9,809 nucleotides of DNA from Desulfovibrionaceae bacterium (GCA_009778355.1 WRJY01000268.1:1-9809); one strand, 5' to 3'. Positions 1-7,035 are shown, counted from the stretch's first letter. Program-made: numbers and translations. The notes: generated from the sequence alone by a model not told the origin.

Positions 1-116
1 CTGACGTAGCCCAGCCTCGAGTGCAACCGGCGGTGGTTGTAAAAGCCCAGCCAGTCGATCACCTCGTCCATCGCCTGGCGCCGGCTCGCGAAACGCCTGC
101 CGTGCAGCCGCGCCAT
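1..116 (-). pseudogene. IS3-family transposase OrfB, C-terminal remnant
   Basis: Read on the minus strand, bases 116 to 3 encode a peptide containing RLHGRRF, then ASRRQAMDEVIDW, then FYNHRRLHSRLGYVS. This is the hallmark C-terminal end of IS3-family integrase-type transposases, where the family pattern is RLHG...FYN..R.HS.LGY.SP after the last catalytic glutamate of the DDE domain. The window edge cuts the gene just before the usual proline. Upstream of the RLHG block (beyond about position 110-116) the frame no longer resembles a transposase, and no SFF..LK-type segment precedes it. The copy is therefore truncated at its 5' side inside the window, with no terminal inverted repeat visible there. 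It should be inactive. It marks past insertion or rearrangement next to the toxin-antitoxin pair. Family assignment is by motif recall; the exact IS name is not determined. Confidence 0.75.
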
Positions 117-229
117 CCCCGGACGAAGGCGATTCTGGCCCGGCTGGAAGATCTCTTGATGCGCCGCAGCCTTGCCACGCGCACAAGGCAGACTTGTCGG
201 TAACGCCGTTTGTAACCACAATACAGCCC

Positions 230-508
230 ATGAAATTTGAAAGCGATCCCGACAAGGCCGCATCGGATCTGAAAGATCACGGTGTTTCCTTCGACGACGC
301 TGCGCTTGTGTTCTACGATACCGGGCGGATCGAAACCTACGATGGACGCGAGGACTACGGTGAAGACCGATGGGTGACTGTCGGTTTTGCTTGGGTAGCG
401 CTCTTGGCTGTCGCCTACACCATCCGGGACGAGGAAACCATCCGTCTGATCTCTGCAAGAAAGGCCGAACCCCATGAGCAAAAGCAATACCGTGACGCGA
501 CCCCTTGA
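230..508 (+). CDS. brnT: BrnT-family (DUF497) type II toxin
   Basis: Predicted 92-residue ribonuclease-type toxin with a RelE-like fold, neutralised by the BrnA antitoxin encoded next to it. The family pattern is visible as MKFE.DP.KA at residues 1-10, HGVSF at 17-21, a central beta-rich stretch, and IRLISARKA near 71-79 followed by E..QY. I chose ATG 230 over an in-frame TTG at 194 because family members begin with MKFEWDP-like sequence. No clear Shine-Dalgarno sequence precedes it. The stop lies 35 nt inside brnA, which is typical of these toxin-first operons. Some family-typical residues differ: position 5 is Ser where Trp is usual, and the K of the KHGV block is Asp. Toxin strength may therefore be altered (inference). 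A short inverted repeat TTGT-AACC-ACAA at 210-221 lies just before the start and could be an operator, but this is weak. Confidence 0.85.
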   Translation: MKFESDPDKAASDLKDHGVSFDDAALVFYDTGRIETYDGREDYGEDRWVTVGFAWVALLAVAYTIRDEETIRLISARKAEPHEQKQYRDATP

Positions 509-788
509 TCTGACCAAGCCGCCAGTCATCACTGGGGAGCAGAAGGCGCGGCTTGAGGCGCTGGCCACCATGCCTGATGAGCAGATCAACTACAGCGGCA
601 TTGCGCCATTTCCGCCCGATACCGTCTGGACCAAAGCCATCGAAATTTCGCACGCCAAGCAGCAGATTACGTTGCGCATCGACGCGGATGTGCTCGACTT
701 CTTCAAGCACACGGGCAAGCGCTATCAAACACGCATCAATGCGGTTTTGCGCTCCTACATGGCCGCGCACAAGAAAGCCCACGTTTAA
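474..788 (+). CDS. brnA: BrnA-family antitoxin (DUF4415 type)
   Basis: Predicted 104-residue antitoxin that binds BrnT and represses its own operon through a C-terminal ribbon-helix-helix DNA-binding domain. The N-terminal part (residues about 20-45) carries the EQ..RLEALA.MPDEQINY pattern of the family. The C-terminal part has QITLRIDADVLDFF at about 64-77, then GKRYQTRINAVLRSYM at 81-96, which is the characteristic ribbon strand and two helices of BrnA/DUF4415 proteins. The start at ATG 474 is supported by AAGG at 461-464, nine bases upstream and inside brnT. The 35-nt overlap implies coupled expression. The gene appears complete. The downstream oxidoreductase begins 18 nt after the stop, so read-through transcription from the TA promoter is possible, which would put that enzyme under BrnA autoregulation (inference). 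Confidence 0.85.
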   Translation: MSKSNTVTRPLDLTKPPVITGEQKARLEALATMPDEQINYSGIAPFPPDTVWTKAIEISHAKQQITLRIDADVLDFFKHTGKRYQTRINAVLRSYMAAHKKAHV

Positions 789-806
789 GTTTTAGGACTT
801 TTCACC

Positions 807-1823
807 ATGCCAGCCAACCGCCAGATACTGCTCGACAACCGCCCCGTGGGCCAGGCCACGGCCAGCAACTTCAGGCTGGTGCGCACCGAAACACCGGCGC
901 TGCAAGACGGCCAGGTGCTGGTGCGCCACCACTACCTCAGTCTCGACCCCTACATGCGCGGCCGCATGAACGACGGCAAGAGCTACGCCAAGCCCCAGCC
1001 GCTGGGCCAGGTGATGATCGGCGGCACCGTGGGCGAGGTGATTGAATCGCGTCACCCCGATTTCCGGTCCGGCGACCAGGTGCTCGGCACGGGCGGCTGG
1101 CAGGAATACAGCGTGGCCGATGGCGGCGCTCCCGGCGCGTTGCGCAAGGTGGACGCCAGCCAGACGCCGCTGTCGTACTACCTGGGCGCGGTGGGGATGC
1201 CGGGCGTGACGGCGTGGTACGGCCTGGTTGAAATCATCCAGCCCAAGGCGGGCGACACGGTGGTGGTCAGCGCCGCCGCTGGCGCCGTGGGCAGCGCCTT
1301 CGCGGCGCTGGCCAAGGCGCGCGGCTGCCGCGTGGCGGGCATCGCCGGCGGGCCTGAAAAGTGCAGGTACGCGGTGGAAGAACTGGGCTTCGACGCCTGC
1401 ATCGACCACCGCCAGCACCCGGACATCAAGTCCATGAGCCAGGCGCTGAAAGCCGCGTGCCCGGACGGCATCGATGGCCACTTTGAAAACGTCGGTGGCC
1501 ATATTCTCGACGCCGTGCTGCTGCGCGCCAACGCCTTCGCGCGCATCGCCGTGTGCGGCATGGTCGCTGGTTACGATGGCCAGCCGCTGCCGCTGCAAAA
1601 TCCGGCGCTGATTCTGACCAACCGCCTGAAACTACAAGGCTTCATCGTTGGCGAGCACATGAAAGTCTGGCCACAGGCGCTGCAAGAGTTGAGCGCCCTG
1701 GTCGCACAGGGCAAGCTCAGGCCGCGCGAGAGCATCGCCCAAGGCATCGAAAGCGCGCCCGAGGCGTTTCTGGGGCTGCTCAAGGGCAAGAACTTCGGCA
1801 AGCAACTGGTCAAGCTGGTCTAA
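807..1823 (+). CDS. NADP-dependent oxidoreductase, zinc-independent MDR family (CurA / leukotriene B4 dehydrogenase-like)
   Basis: 338-residue cytosolic enzyme expected to reduce the C=C bond of alpha,beta-unsaturated carbonyl compounds with NADPH. Family landmarks in order are LSLDPYMRGRM at 44-54 (N-terminal GroES-like domain), GMPGVTAWYGL at 130-140, a Rossmann segment with SAAAGAVGS at 155-163, HFENVGG at 225-231, and a C-terminal KNFGKQLVKL. The catalytic zinc ligands of classical alcohol dehydrogenases are absent, as expected for this branch. Length is normal for the family (about 330-345). ATG 807 is supported by AGGA at 794-797 with nine bases of spacing. It lies 18 nt after brnA on the same strand and converges on the DUF1854 gene, with only six bases between stop codons. 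CurA (NADPH-dependent curcumin reductase) is the closest named relative I recognise; the natural substrate cannot be told from sequence. Confidence 0.9.
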   Translation: MPANRQILLDNRPVGQATASNFRLVRTETPALQDGQVLVRHHYLSLDPYMRGRMNDGKSYAKPQPLGQVMIGGTVGEVIESRHPDFRSGDQVLGTGGWQEYSVADGGAPGALRKVDASQTPLSYYLGAVGMPGVTAWYGLVEIIQPKAGDTVVVSAAAGAVGSAFAALAKARGCRVAGIAGGPEKCRYAVEELGFDACIDHRQHPDIKSMSQALKAACPDGIDGHFENVGGHILDAVLLRANAFARIAVCGMVAGYDGQPLPLQNPALILTNRLKLQGFIVGEHMKVWPQALQELSALVAQGKLRPRESIAQGIESAPEAFLGLLKGKNFGKQLVKLV

Positions 1824-1829
1824 CCGCGA

Positions 1830-2306
1830 TTACAAAAACCGGTCCAGCAGCTTGCGGCTTTGCTTGTCCATGGCGGTCAGGTCGCCGATCAGGTATTGCA
1901 CGCCGTGGGCGTCGTTGACGATCAGCAGGCCGGGGCCGAGGCGGCGGATGTCTTCTTCGCCCTTGAGGGCGAAGCTGGTGGGGCCGCGGTCGGTATCCAC
2001 GTCCCAAACGCTGGGAGTGACGAAGCTGCTGACGCTTTTGACGCGCAGCAGGCGCGGCATGAATTCGCGCTGCTCCAGCGCCTCGGCGAGCAAGGCGCGC
2101 AGCGGTTCTTGAAGGGCCGACAGGCGCGGCACCCAAGCCAGTTCGTGGCCGTCGCCATCGACCACGCTGATGCCTTCGTCGGGCGCTGAAATCGGAAACG
2201 CGCGCACGGCGGCCACGCCGGTGTGCTGACGCCCTTGGGCATCGGTGAGCGCCAGGCGGCCAAAGGCGTCGCGCTGCAAGTCGAACGATGTCGTCGCGCT
2301 GTTCAT
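1830..2306 (-). CDS. DUF1854 family protein, associated with cyanophycin metabolism
   Basis: 158-residue soluble protein without signal peptide or membrane segment. It matches the DUF1854 style: an N-terminal stretch beginning F.L.RDAFGRL, a middle WVPRLSAL..PLRALL segment, then EFMPRLLRVKSVSSF and WDVDTDRGPT, and near the end the LGPGLLIVNDAHGVQYLIGDL block. I recall database names linking this family to cyanophycin metabolism because it recurs beside cphA and an ABC transporter; that link is genomic context, not a known activity. Its ATG overlaps the stop codon of the upstream ABC transporter gene in an ATGA arrangement, so translation is likely coupled and the two proteins probably act together. 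AAGG occurs about 10 bases before the ATG on the minus strand. Biochemical role is unknown. Confidence 0.85.
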   Translation of the reverse strand: MNSATTSFDLQRDAFGRLALTDAQGRQHTGVAAVRAFPISAPDEGISVVDGDGHELAWVPRLSALQEPLRALLAEALEQREFMPRLLRVKSVSSFVTPSVWDVDTDRGPTSFALKGEEDIRRLGPGLLIVNDAHGVQYLIGDLTAMDKQSRKLLDRFL

Positions 2307-4630
2307 GGATACATGGCCTTCGCGTTTTCGCCGCTGCGGTGGCCGGGCAGCGCGGCGGCGGGCGGCGGCGCGGCGGCCAGATCGGCTTCGTCCACCACCA
2401 ACATGCGTTCACGCTCGGCTTTTTCCTGCCGCGCCTGCGCTTCGTACAGACGCCAGTAGGCGCCGCGCCGGGCCAGCAGTTGTTCGTGCGTGCCTTCTTC
2501 CACCTTGACGCCCTTGTCGAGCACCACCAGCCGGTCGGCCTTGCGCAGGGTGGACAGGCGGTGCGCGATGGCGATGGTGGTGCGCCCGCGCACCAGGTTG
2601 TCGAGCGCCTTCTGGATTTCGCGCTCGGTCTCGGTATCGACCGAGGCGGTGGCTTCGTCCAGGATCAGGATGCGCGGGTCGATCAGCAGCGCGCGGGCAA
2701 TGCTGATGCGCTGGCGCTCGCCGCCCGACAGCCCCTGGCCGCGCTCGCCCACCAGCGAGTCGTAGCCTTGCGGCAGGCGCAGGATGAATTCGTGCGCGTG
2801 GGCGGCGCGCGCGGCGGCGACGATCTCCGCGCGCGTGGCGCCGGGCTTGCCGTAGGCGATGTTCTCGGCCACGGTGCCGAAGAACAGGAACGGCTCTTGC
2901 AGCACCAGGCCGATGTGACGGCGCCAGTCGGCCACGCGCATCTGGCGCAGATCGACGCCATCGACCGTGATCGCGCCTTCGGTCACGTCGTAAAAGCGGC
3001 AGACCAGGTTGACCAGGGTGCTCTTGCCCGATCCGCTGTGGCCGACCAGGCCGATCATCTCGCCGGGCTCGATGCACAGGTTCAGCCCCCGGATCACCGA
3101 GCGGTTGCCGTAGCGCAGCGCGGCGTCCCGTACTTCGATGCGGCCCTGCACGTGTGGCAACGGCACGGGGTTTTTGGGCTCGGGCACGCTGGAGACGTGG
3201 TCGAGGATTTCAAAAATGCGCTTGGTGGCCGAGGCCGCCTTCTGCGTCACCGAGACGATGCGGCTCATTGAATCGAGCCGGGCGTAAAAGCGCCCGATGT
3301 AGGCCAGAAACGCCGTCAGCACGCCCACGGTGATGTGCTGCTGGCTGACCAGCCAGATGCCCGCCGCCCACACCACCAGCAGGCCGATTTCGGTCAGCAG
3401 CGTGACGGTGGGCGCGAACAGCGACCACAGCCGGTTGAGCTTGTCGTTGACCAGCAGGTTGTGGCGGTTGGCCTCCCTGAAGCGGCCCGCTTCCCGGTCT
3501 TCCTGCGCGAATGCCTTGACCACGCGGATGCCGGGAATGGTGTCGGCCAGCACGTTGGTGACTTCGGACCAGACGCGGTCGATTTTCTCGAAGCCGGTGC
3601 GCAGGCGGTCGCGCACCATGTGGATCAGCCAGGCGATCACCGGCAGCGGCACCAGGGTGACCAGCGCCAGCGCCGGATCGATGGCGAACAGGATCGCTGC
3701 CGTCATGGCGATCATCAACACGTCGGTCGCGAAGTCCAGCAGGTGCAGCGACAGAAAGAGGTTGATGCGGTCGGTCTCGCTGCCGATGCGCGCCATCAAA
3801 TCGCCCGTGCGCCGGCCGCCGAAATACTCCAGCGAGAGCTTGAGCAGGTGCTCGTAGGTGCTGGTGCGCAAATCGGAGCCGATGCGCTCGGACACCAGGG
3901 CCAGGATGTAGGTCTTGGCCCAGCCCAGCGCCCAGGCCAGCAGCGCCGAGCCGAGCAGCCCCGCCAGCAGTTCGGCGACCAGGCCGGTATCGATGGGCTG
4001 CCCGCTCTGGAACGGGATCAGTACCTTGTCCATCAACGGCATGGTCAGGTAAGGCGGCACCAGGGTGGCCGCCGTGGCCGCCAGCGTCAGCACGAAGCCG
4101 GCCAGCAGTTGCCAGCGGTACGGATGGGCGAAACGCCACAGGCGCAGCAGGGTCCAGGTCGAAGGCGGCTTGTCCTCGGCGGGGGCGGCGTCGGCCTCGC
4201 ACAGTTCGGATGCCGGCCCTTCGTCCAGCGTCTGGGCCGCCGGCCCGCCCGTGGCGGCGGCCAGCGCCTGCTCGAACTGGCCGAGCAGCTTCAGCGCCGC
4301 CGGGTTGCGCCCCAGGGTGTAGCGCCAGATCGCCAATTGGCCGCTGGCGTCGTGCAACTCCAGCGCGCCGACGCCGGCGTGGTCGTGGTGCGTCAGCGCC
4401 AGGCCGGGCCGCAACTCCCAGCCTTGCCAGGCCGTTTCGTCCGGGAACCGGGCGACAAGTCTTTGATTCGTAAGCACAACCGCGCCATCGGCGAAACGCA
4501 GGCGGCGGTTCAAGTCAACTTCCAGCGCGCCCAGAACGTTCTCTGAGGGCCGCAGTGACGCCCCCTCCAAAACTTCCGGCGGTACGGTCAGGCCGGCAGT
4601 GGCGGCAATGAGGGGAGTCACGAATGGCAT
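2303..4630 (-). CDS. ABC exporter (fused TMD-NBD) with N-terminal PH-like extension, cyanophycin-associated
   Basis: 775-residue inner-membrane half-transporter, expected to act as a dimer. Residues about 20-125 form a non-standard N-terminal domain; the stretch FADGAVVLTNQRLVARF resembles bacterial PH/GRAM-like domains (inference). A linker to about 160 leads into an ABC type-1 membrane domain with hydrophobic segments near 174-193, 215-236, 300-337 and 405-450. The nucleotide-binding domain is complete: Walker A GHSGSGKS at 530-537, Q-loop Gln 578, signature LSGGE at 634-638, Walker B ILILDE at 654-659 and switch His 690. A Pro/Ala-rich tail follows. All catalytic residues are present, so it should hydrolyse ATP. 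It is the first gene of a two-gene minus-strand operon with the DUF1854 gene and is divergent from the cyanophycin synthetases. No strong Shine-Dalgarno sequence is seen before ATG 4630. The substrate is unknown; lipid or peptide exporters have the same architecture. Confidence 0.88.
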   Translation of the reverse strand: MPFVTPLIAATAGLTVPPEVLEGASLRPSENVLGALEVDLNRRLRFADGAVVLTNQRLVARFPDETAWQGWELRPGLALTHHDHAGVGALELHDASGQLAIWRYTLGRNPAALKLLGQFEQALAAATGGPAAQTLDEGPASELCEADAAPAEDKPPSTWTLLRLWRFAHPYRWQLLAGFVLTLAATAATLVPPYLTMPLMDKVLIPFQSGQPIDTGLVAELLAGLLGSALLAWALGWAKTYILALVSERIGSDLRTSTYEHLLKLSLEYFGGRRTGDLMARIGSETDRINLFLSLHLLDFATDVLMIAMTAAILFAIDPALALVTLVPLPVIAWLIHMVRDRLRTGFEKIDRVWSEVTNVLADTIPGIRVVKAFAQEDREAGRFREANRHNLLVNDKLNRLWSLFAPTVTLLTEIGLLVVWAAGIWLVSQQHITVGVLTAFLAYIGRFYARLDSMSRIVSVTQKAASATKRIFEILDHVSSVPEPKNPVPLPHVQGRIEVRDAALRYGNRSVIRGLNLCIEPGEMIGLVGHSGSGKSTLVNLVCRFYDVTEGAITVDGVDLRQMRVADWRRHIGLVLQEPFLFFGTVAENIAYGKPGATRAEIVAAARAAHAHEFILRLPQGYDSLVGERGQGLSGGERQRISIARALLIDPRILILDEATASVDTETEREIQKALDNLVRGRTTIAIAHRLSTLRKADRLVVLDKGVKVEEGTHEQLLARRGAYWRLYEAQARQEKAERERMLVVDEADLAAAPPPAAALPGHRSGENAKAMYP

Positions 4631-4854
4631 GAAGAATCAAACGCGGCAAGCCGGCAGGTTCATTTGAAGAACGTCTCCAAATGGCTGGCCGCGGACAGCA
4701 ATCATTGAAAGCACTGAAAGCGAGCGCGCGCCCCATGAGGCGAATCGATCAGCACCAGGCGGGTCTGGCAAGCGGTGGCGAATTGTATCCGTCCACTTGC
4801 GCCGCAACGGCCACGCGGCAAGGGCGTGTTTTTGCCGACATCGTCATCCGCCGC
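4631..4854. promoter_or_regulatory. Divergent intergenic region between ABC transporter and cyanophycin synthetase genes
   Basis: This is the only place where both the minus-strand transporter operon and the plus-strand cphA pair can start. Its base composition differs from the flanking genes: read in the cphA frame, about 40% of third positions between 4735 and 4836 are A or T, against under 20% in the first 40 codons after 4855. A minus-strand TACAAT (complement of 4782-4787) resembles a sigma-70 -10 box for the transporter, but no good -35 is found at 16-18 bases. TTGAAG at 4666 and TTGAAA at 4704 look like -35 boxes for cphA but lack matching -10 boxes. In-frame ATG codons at 4681 and 4735 mean part of this stretch could instead encode the N-terminus of the first synthetase. 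Confidence 0.35.
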
Positions 4855-6996
4855 ATGACGCATCTGCGCGGCCCCAATGTCTGGACGTACCGCGCCGTCA
4901 TCGAGGCGGTGGTCGATATCGGCGGACTGGAGGACTTTCCCTCCAACACCTTGCCCGGTTTTTACGACCGCCTGGCCGCCTGGCTGCCGGGGCTGATCGA
5001 GCACCGTTGCAGCGTTGGGCGCCGCGGCGGTTTTCTGATGCGGCTGCGCGACGGCACCTGGGCCGGCCACATTCTGGAGCACGTGGCGCTGGAACTGCAA
5101 ACCCAGGCTGGCATGAAAACCGGTTTCGGCAAGGCGCGCATGACCGGCGAGCGCGGCGTCTATAAAGTGGTGATTCGCACCCGCGACGAAGCCGTCGGCA
5201 GGCTGGCCGTTGAATCGGCGCGCGATTTGGTGATGGCAGCCATCAACGACCGGCCCTTCGACGTGCACGCGGCCATCGCCAGGCTGACCGGCATGACGGA
5301 CCGCCGCTGCCTCGGCCCCAGCACGGCCTGCATCGTGGACGCCGCCAGCGAGCGCGGCATTCCCTCCATCCGGCTGAACGGCGGCAATCTGGTGCAACTG
5401 GGCCATGGCGCCGCCCAGCGCCGCATCTGGACGGCGGAAACCGACTGCACCAGCGCCATCGCCGAAGGCATCTCGCGCGACAAGGAATTGACCAAGCAAC
5501 TGCTTTCAGCCGCCGGCGTGCCGGTGCCCGAGGGCCGCACGGCTGAAACCGCCGAGGCCGCCTGGCAGGCCGCCGAGTGCATCGGCCTGCCGGTGGTGGT
5601 CAAGCCCTCGGACGGCAACCATGCGCGCGGCGTGTCGCTCAACCTGAAGACGCGCGCGGAGGTCATGAACGCCTTCACCGCCGCCGAAAAAGAAGGCTCC
5701 GAAGTCATCGTCGAGCGTTTCATTCCAGGCCGCGAACACCGGCTGCTGGTGGTGGGCGACAAGGTGGCGGCGGCCACGCGCGGCGAGATCACCCGCGTCA
5801 ACGGCGATGGCCGATCCACCATTGCCGAACTCATTGCCGCGCACGTCAACACCGATCCGCGCCGCGGCCAGGAAGAGCAGTTTCCGCTCGACATCGTCCG
5901 CCTGGACGATCCGGTGCTGCTGCTGCTGCTGCAACGCCAGGGCCTGACGGCGGGCAGCGTGCTGGCGCGCGGCCAGGTGGCCGAAGTCCAGCGCACCGGC
6001 AACATGGCCATCGACGTGACCGAGCAGGTTCACCCCGACATTGCCGAACAAATGGCGCTGGCCGCCCGCGTGGTGGGCCTGGACATCGCCGGCATCGACC
6101 TGGTGGTGGAAGACATCGGCCAGCCGCTGGCCGCGCAGGGCGGCGCCATCGTCGAGGTCAACGCCGGCCCCAGCCTGCTGATGCACCTCAAGCCCGCCGT
6201 GGGCCGCGCGCAACCCGTGGGCGAGGCCATCGTCGCGCACATGTTCCCGTCCGGCGCGCCGGGCCGCGTGCCGGTCGTCGGGCTGCTCGGCGACGGCCAA
6301 AGCCCGCTCGCGGCCCGGCTGATCGCGGCGCTGCTGCAAGCGCACGGCCATCACACCGCCTTGGCGTGCAGCGATGGCTTGTTTCTGGGCGCGCGCCAAC
6401 TCTCCAAAGGCAGCGCGCTCGGCTACGAAGCCGGCGAGCGCATGTTGATCAACCGCATGGTGCAGGCGGCGGTGTTCGAGACTTCACCGCGCCACATCCT
6501 GACCGAGGGCCTGCCCTACGACCGCTGTCAGGTCGGCGTGGTGATGGCCATGCCCGGCCCCGATGGTCTGGCGGACCTGTATGTCACCGAGGCTGGCCAG
6601 ATGCCTGGCATCGTCCGCACGCAAATCGACGTCGTGCTGCCGCAAGGCGCGGCGGTGCTGAACGCCGATGATCCGCGGGTGCTGGAACTGGCCGCCTACT
6701 GCGACGGCGAAGTGCTGCTCTACAGCCTGGATGCCCGCGGCAAGGCCGTGGCCGACCACCTCGGCCGCAAGGGCCGCGCCGTGCTGGCGCGCGGCAGCGC
6801 CATCGCCCTGGCCCACGGCGCGCACGAGCAGCCGCTGATCGACCTGGCCGCCACGGGCAAGCTGACGCAACGCGATGCGCGCCCGCAAGTGCTGGCCGCC
6901 GTGGCCGCCGCTTGGGCGCTGGGCCTGCCCGCCGATCTGATTCGTTGCGCTTTGTTGCAATTCGACCAACCGCCGACCGCCTTGCCTGTCCACTGA
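4855..6996 (+). CDS. Cyanophycin synthetase paralog with degenerate, truncated Mur-ligase domain
   Basis: About 713 residues from ATG 4855. The stop is certain; the start is not, and the frame stays open to ATG 4681. I used 4855 because upstream codons lose the G/C third-position bias, although DIVIRR just before it resembles the family's first strand. Domains: N domain 1-160 with RGPNVW at 6-11 and HILEH at 72-76; ATP-grasp about 165-460 with VVVKP ending near 251, DGNHARG 253-259, TDPRRG and EVNA 434-437. These support Asp addition to the cyanophycin backbone. The Mur-ligase-like domain, which adds Arg in CphA1, is decayed: GDGQSPL (479-485) replaces the GTNGKTT loop, VMAMPGPDGLAD replaces VTN...DHLG, no VEN motif remains, and the protein ends before the C-terminal lobe. 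ATP-grasp also has Ala 257 and Ser 440 where the neighbour has Gly. It lies 49 nt upstream of the full CphA, probably in the same operon. It could be a CphA2-like enzyme, a partner subunit or a decaying copy. Confidence 0.85.
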   Translation: MTHLRGPNVWTYRAVIEAVVDIGGLEDFPSNTLPGFYDRLAAWLPGLIEHRCSVGRRGGFLMRLRDGTWAGHILEHVALELQTQAGMKTGFGKARMTGERGVYKVVIRTRDEAVGRLAVESARDLVMAAINDRPFDVHAAIARLTGMTDRRCLGPSTACIVDAASERGIPSIRLNGGNLVQLGHGAAQRRIWTAETDCTSAIAEGISRDKELTKQLLSAAGVPVPEGRTAETAEAAWQAAECIGLPVVVKPSDGNHARGVSLNLKTRAEVMNAFTAAEKEGSEVIVERFIPGREHRLLVVGDKVAAATRGEITRVNGDGRSTIAELIAAHVNTDPRRGQEEQFPLDIVRLDDPVLLLLLQRQGLTAGSVLARGQVAEVQRTGNMAIDVTEQVHPDIAEQMALAARVVGLDIAGIDLVVEDIGQPLAAQGGAIVEVNAGPSLLMHLKPAVGRAQPVGEAIVAHMFPSGAPGRVPVVGLLGDGQSPLAARLIAALLQAHGHHTALACSDGLFLGARQLSKGSALGYEAGERMLINRMVQAAVFETSPRHILTEGLPYDRCQVGVVMAMPGPDGLADLYVTEAGQMPGIVRTQIDVVLPQGAAVLNADDPRVLELAAYCDGEVLLYSLDARGKAVADHLGRKGRAVLARGSAIALAHGAHEQPLIDLAATGKLTQRDARPQVLAAVAAAWALGLPADLIRCALLQFDQPPTALPVH

Positions 6997-7035
6997 TCGG
7001 CGCGCTCGTTCGTTGCATATCCTAGTTCCCTCTTC

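Noticed and set aside
202..221. Inverted repeats AACG-C-CGTT (202-210) and TTGT-AACC-ACAA (210-221) as a BrnA operator
   Set aside because: The location is suitable but both are only 4-bp arms and no second copy is present, so this was kept as a remark under brnT and not called as an operator.
194..229. TTG 194 as start of brnT
   Set aside because: It adds 12 residues not seen in the family; ATG 230 gives the standard MKFE start.
59..589. A 176-codon minus-strand open frame across brnT and the IS stub
   Set aside because: It is out of frame with the transposase remnant, lies antisense to brnT/brnA and shows no family resemblance.
792..1598. A 268-codon minus-strand open frame across the oxidoreductase
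   Set aside because: The plus-strand frame has full family motifs; the antisense product is Ala/His/Arg-rich without recognisable domains.
1814..1848. Possible bidirectional hairpin across the convergent gene ends (GCTGG with CCAGC, plus ACCG with CGGT)
   Set aside because: The stem is short with a 4-nt bulge and has no T-tract on either side; it could be chance within two coding ends.
2288..4546. Long plus-strand open frames opposite the ABC transporter (2288-3271 and 3335-4546)
   Set aside because: They are Gln/Arg/Ala/Val-rich shadow frames of a gene with complete ABC motifs.
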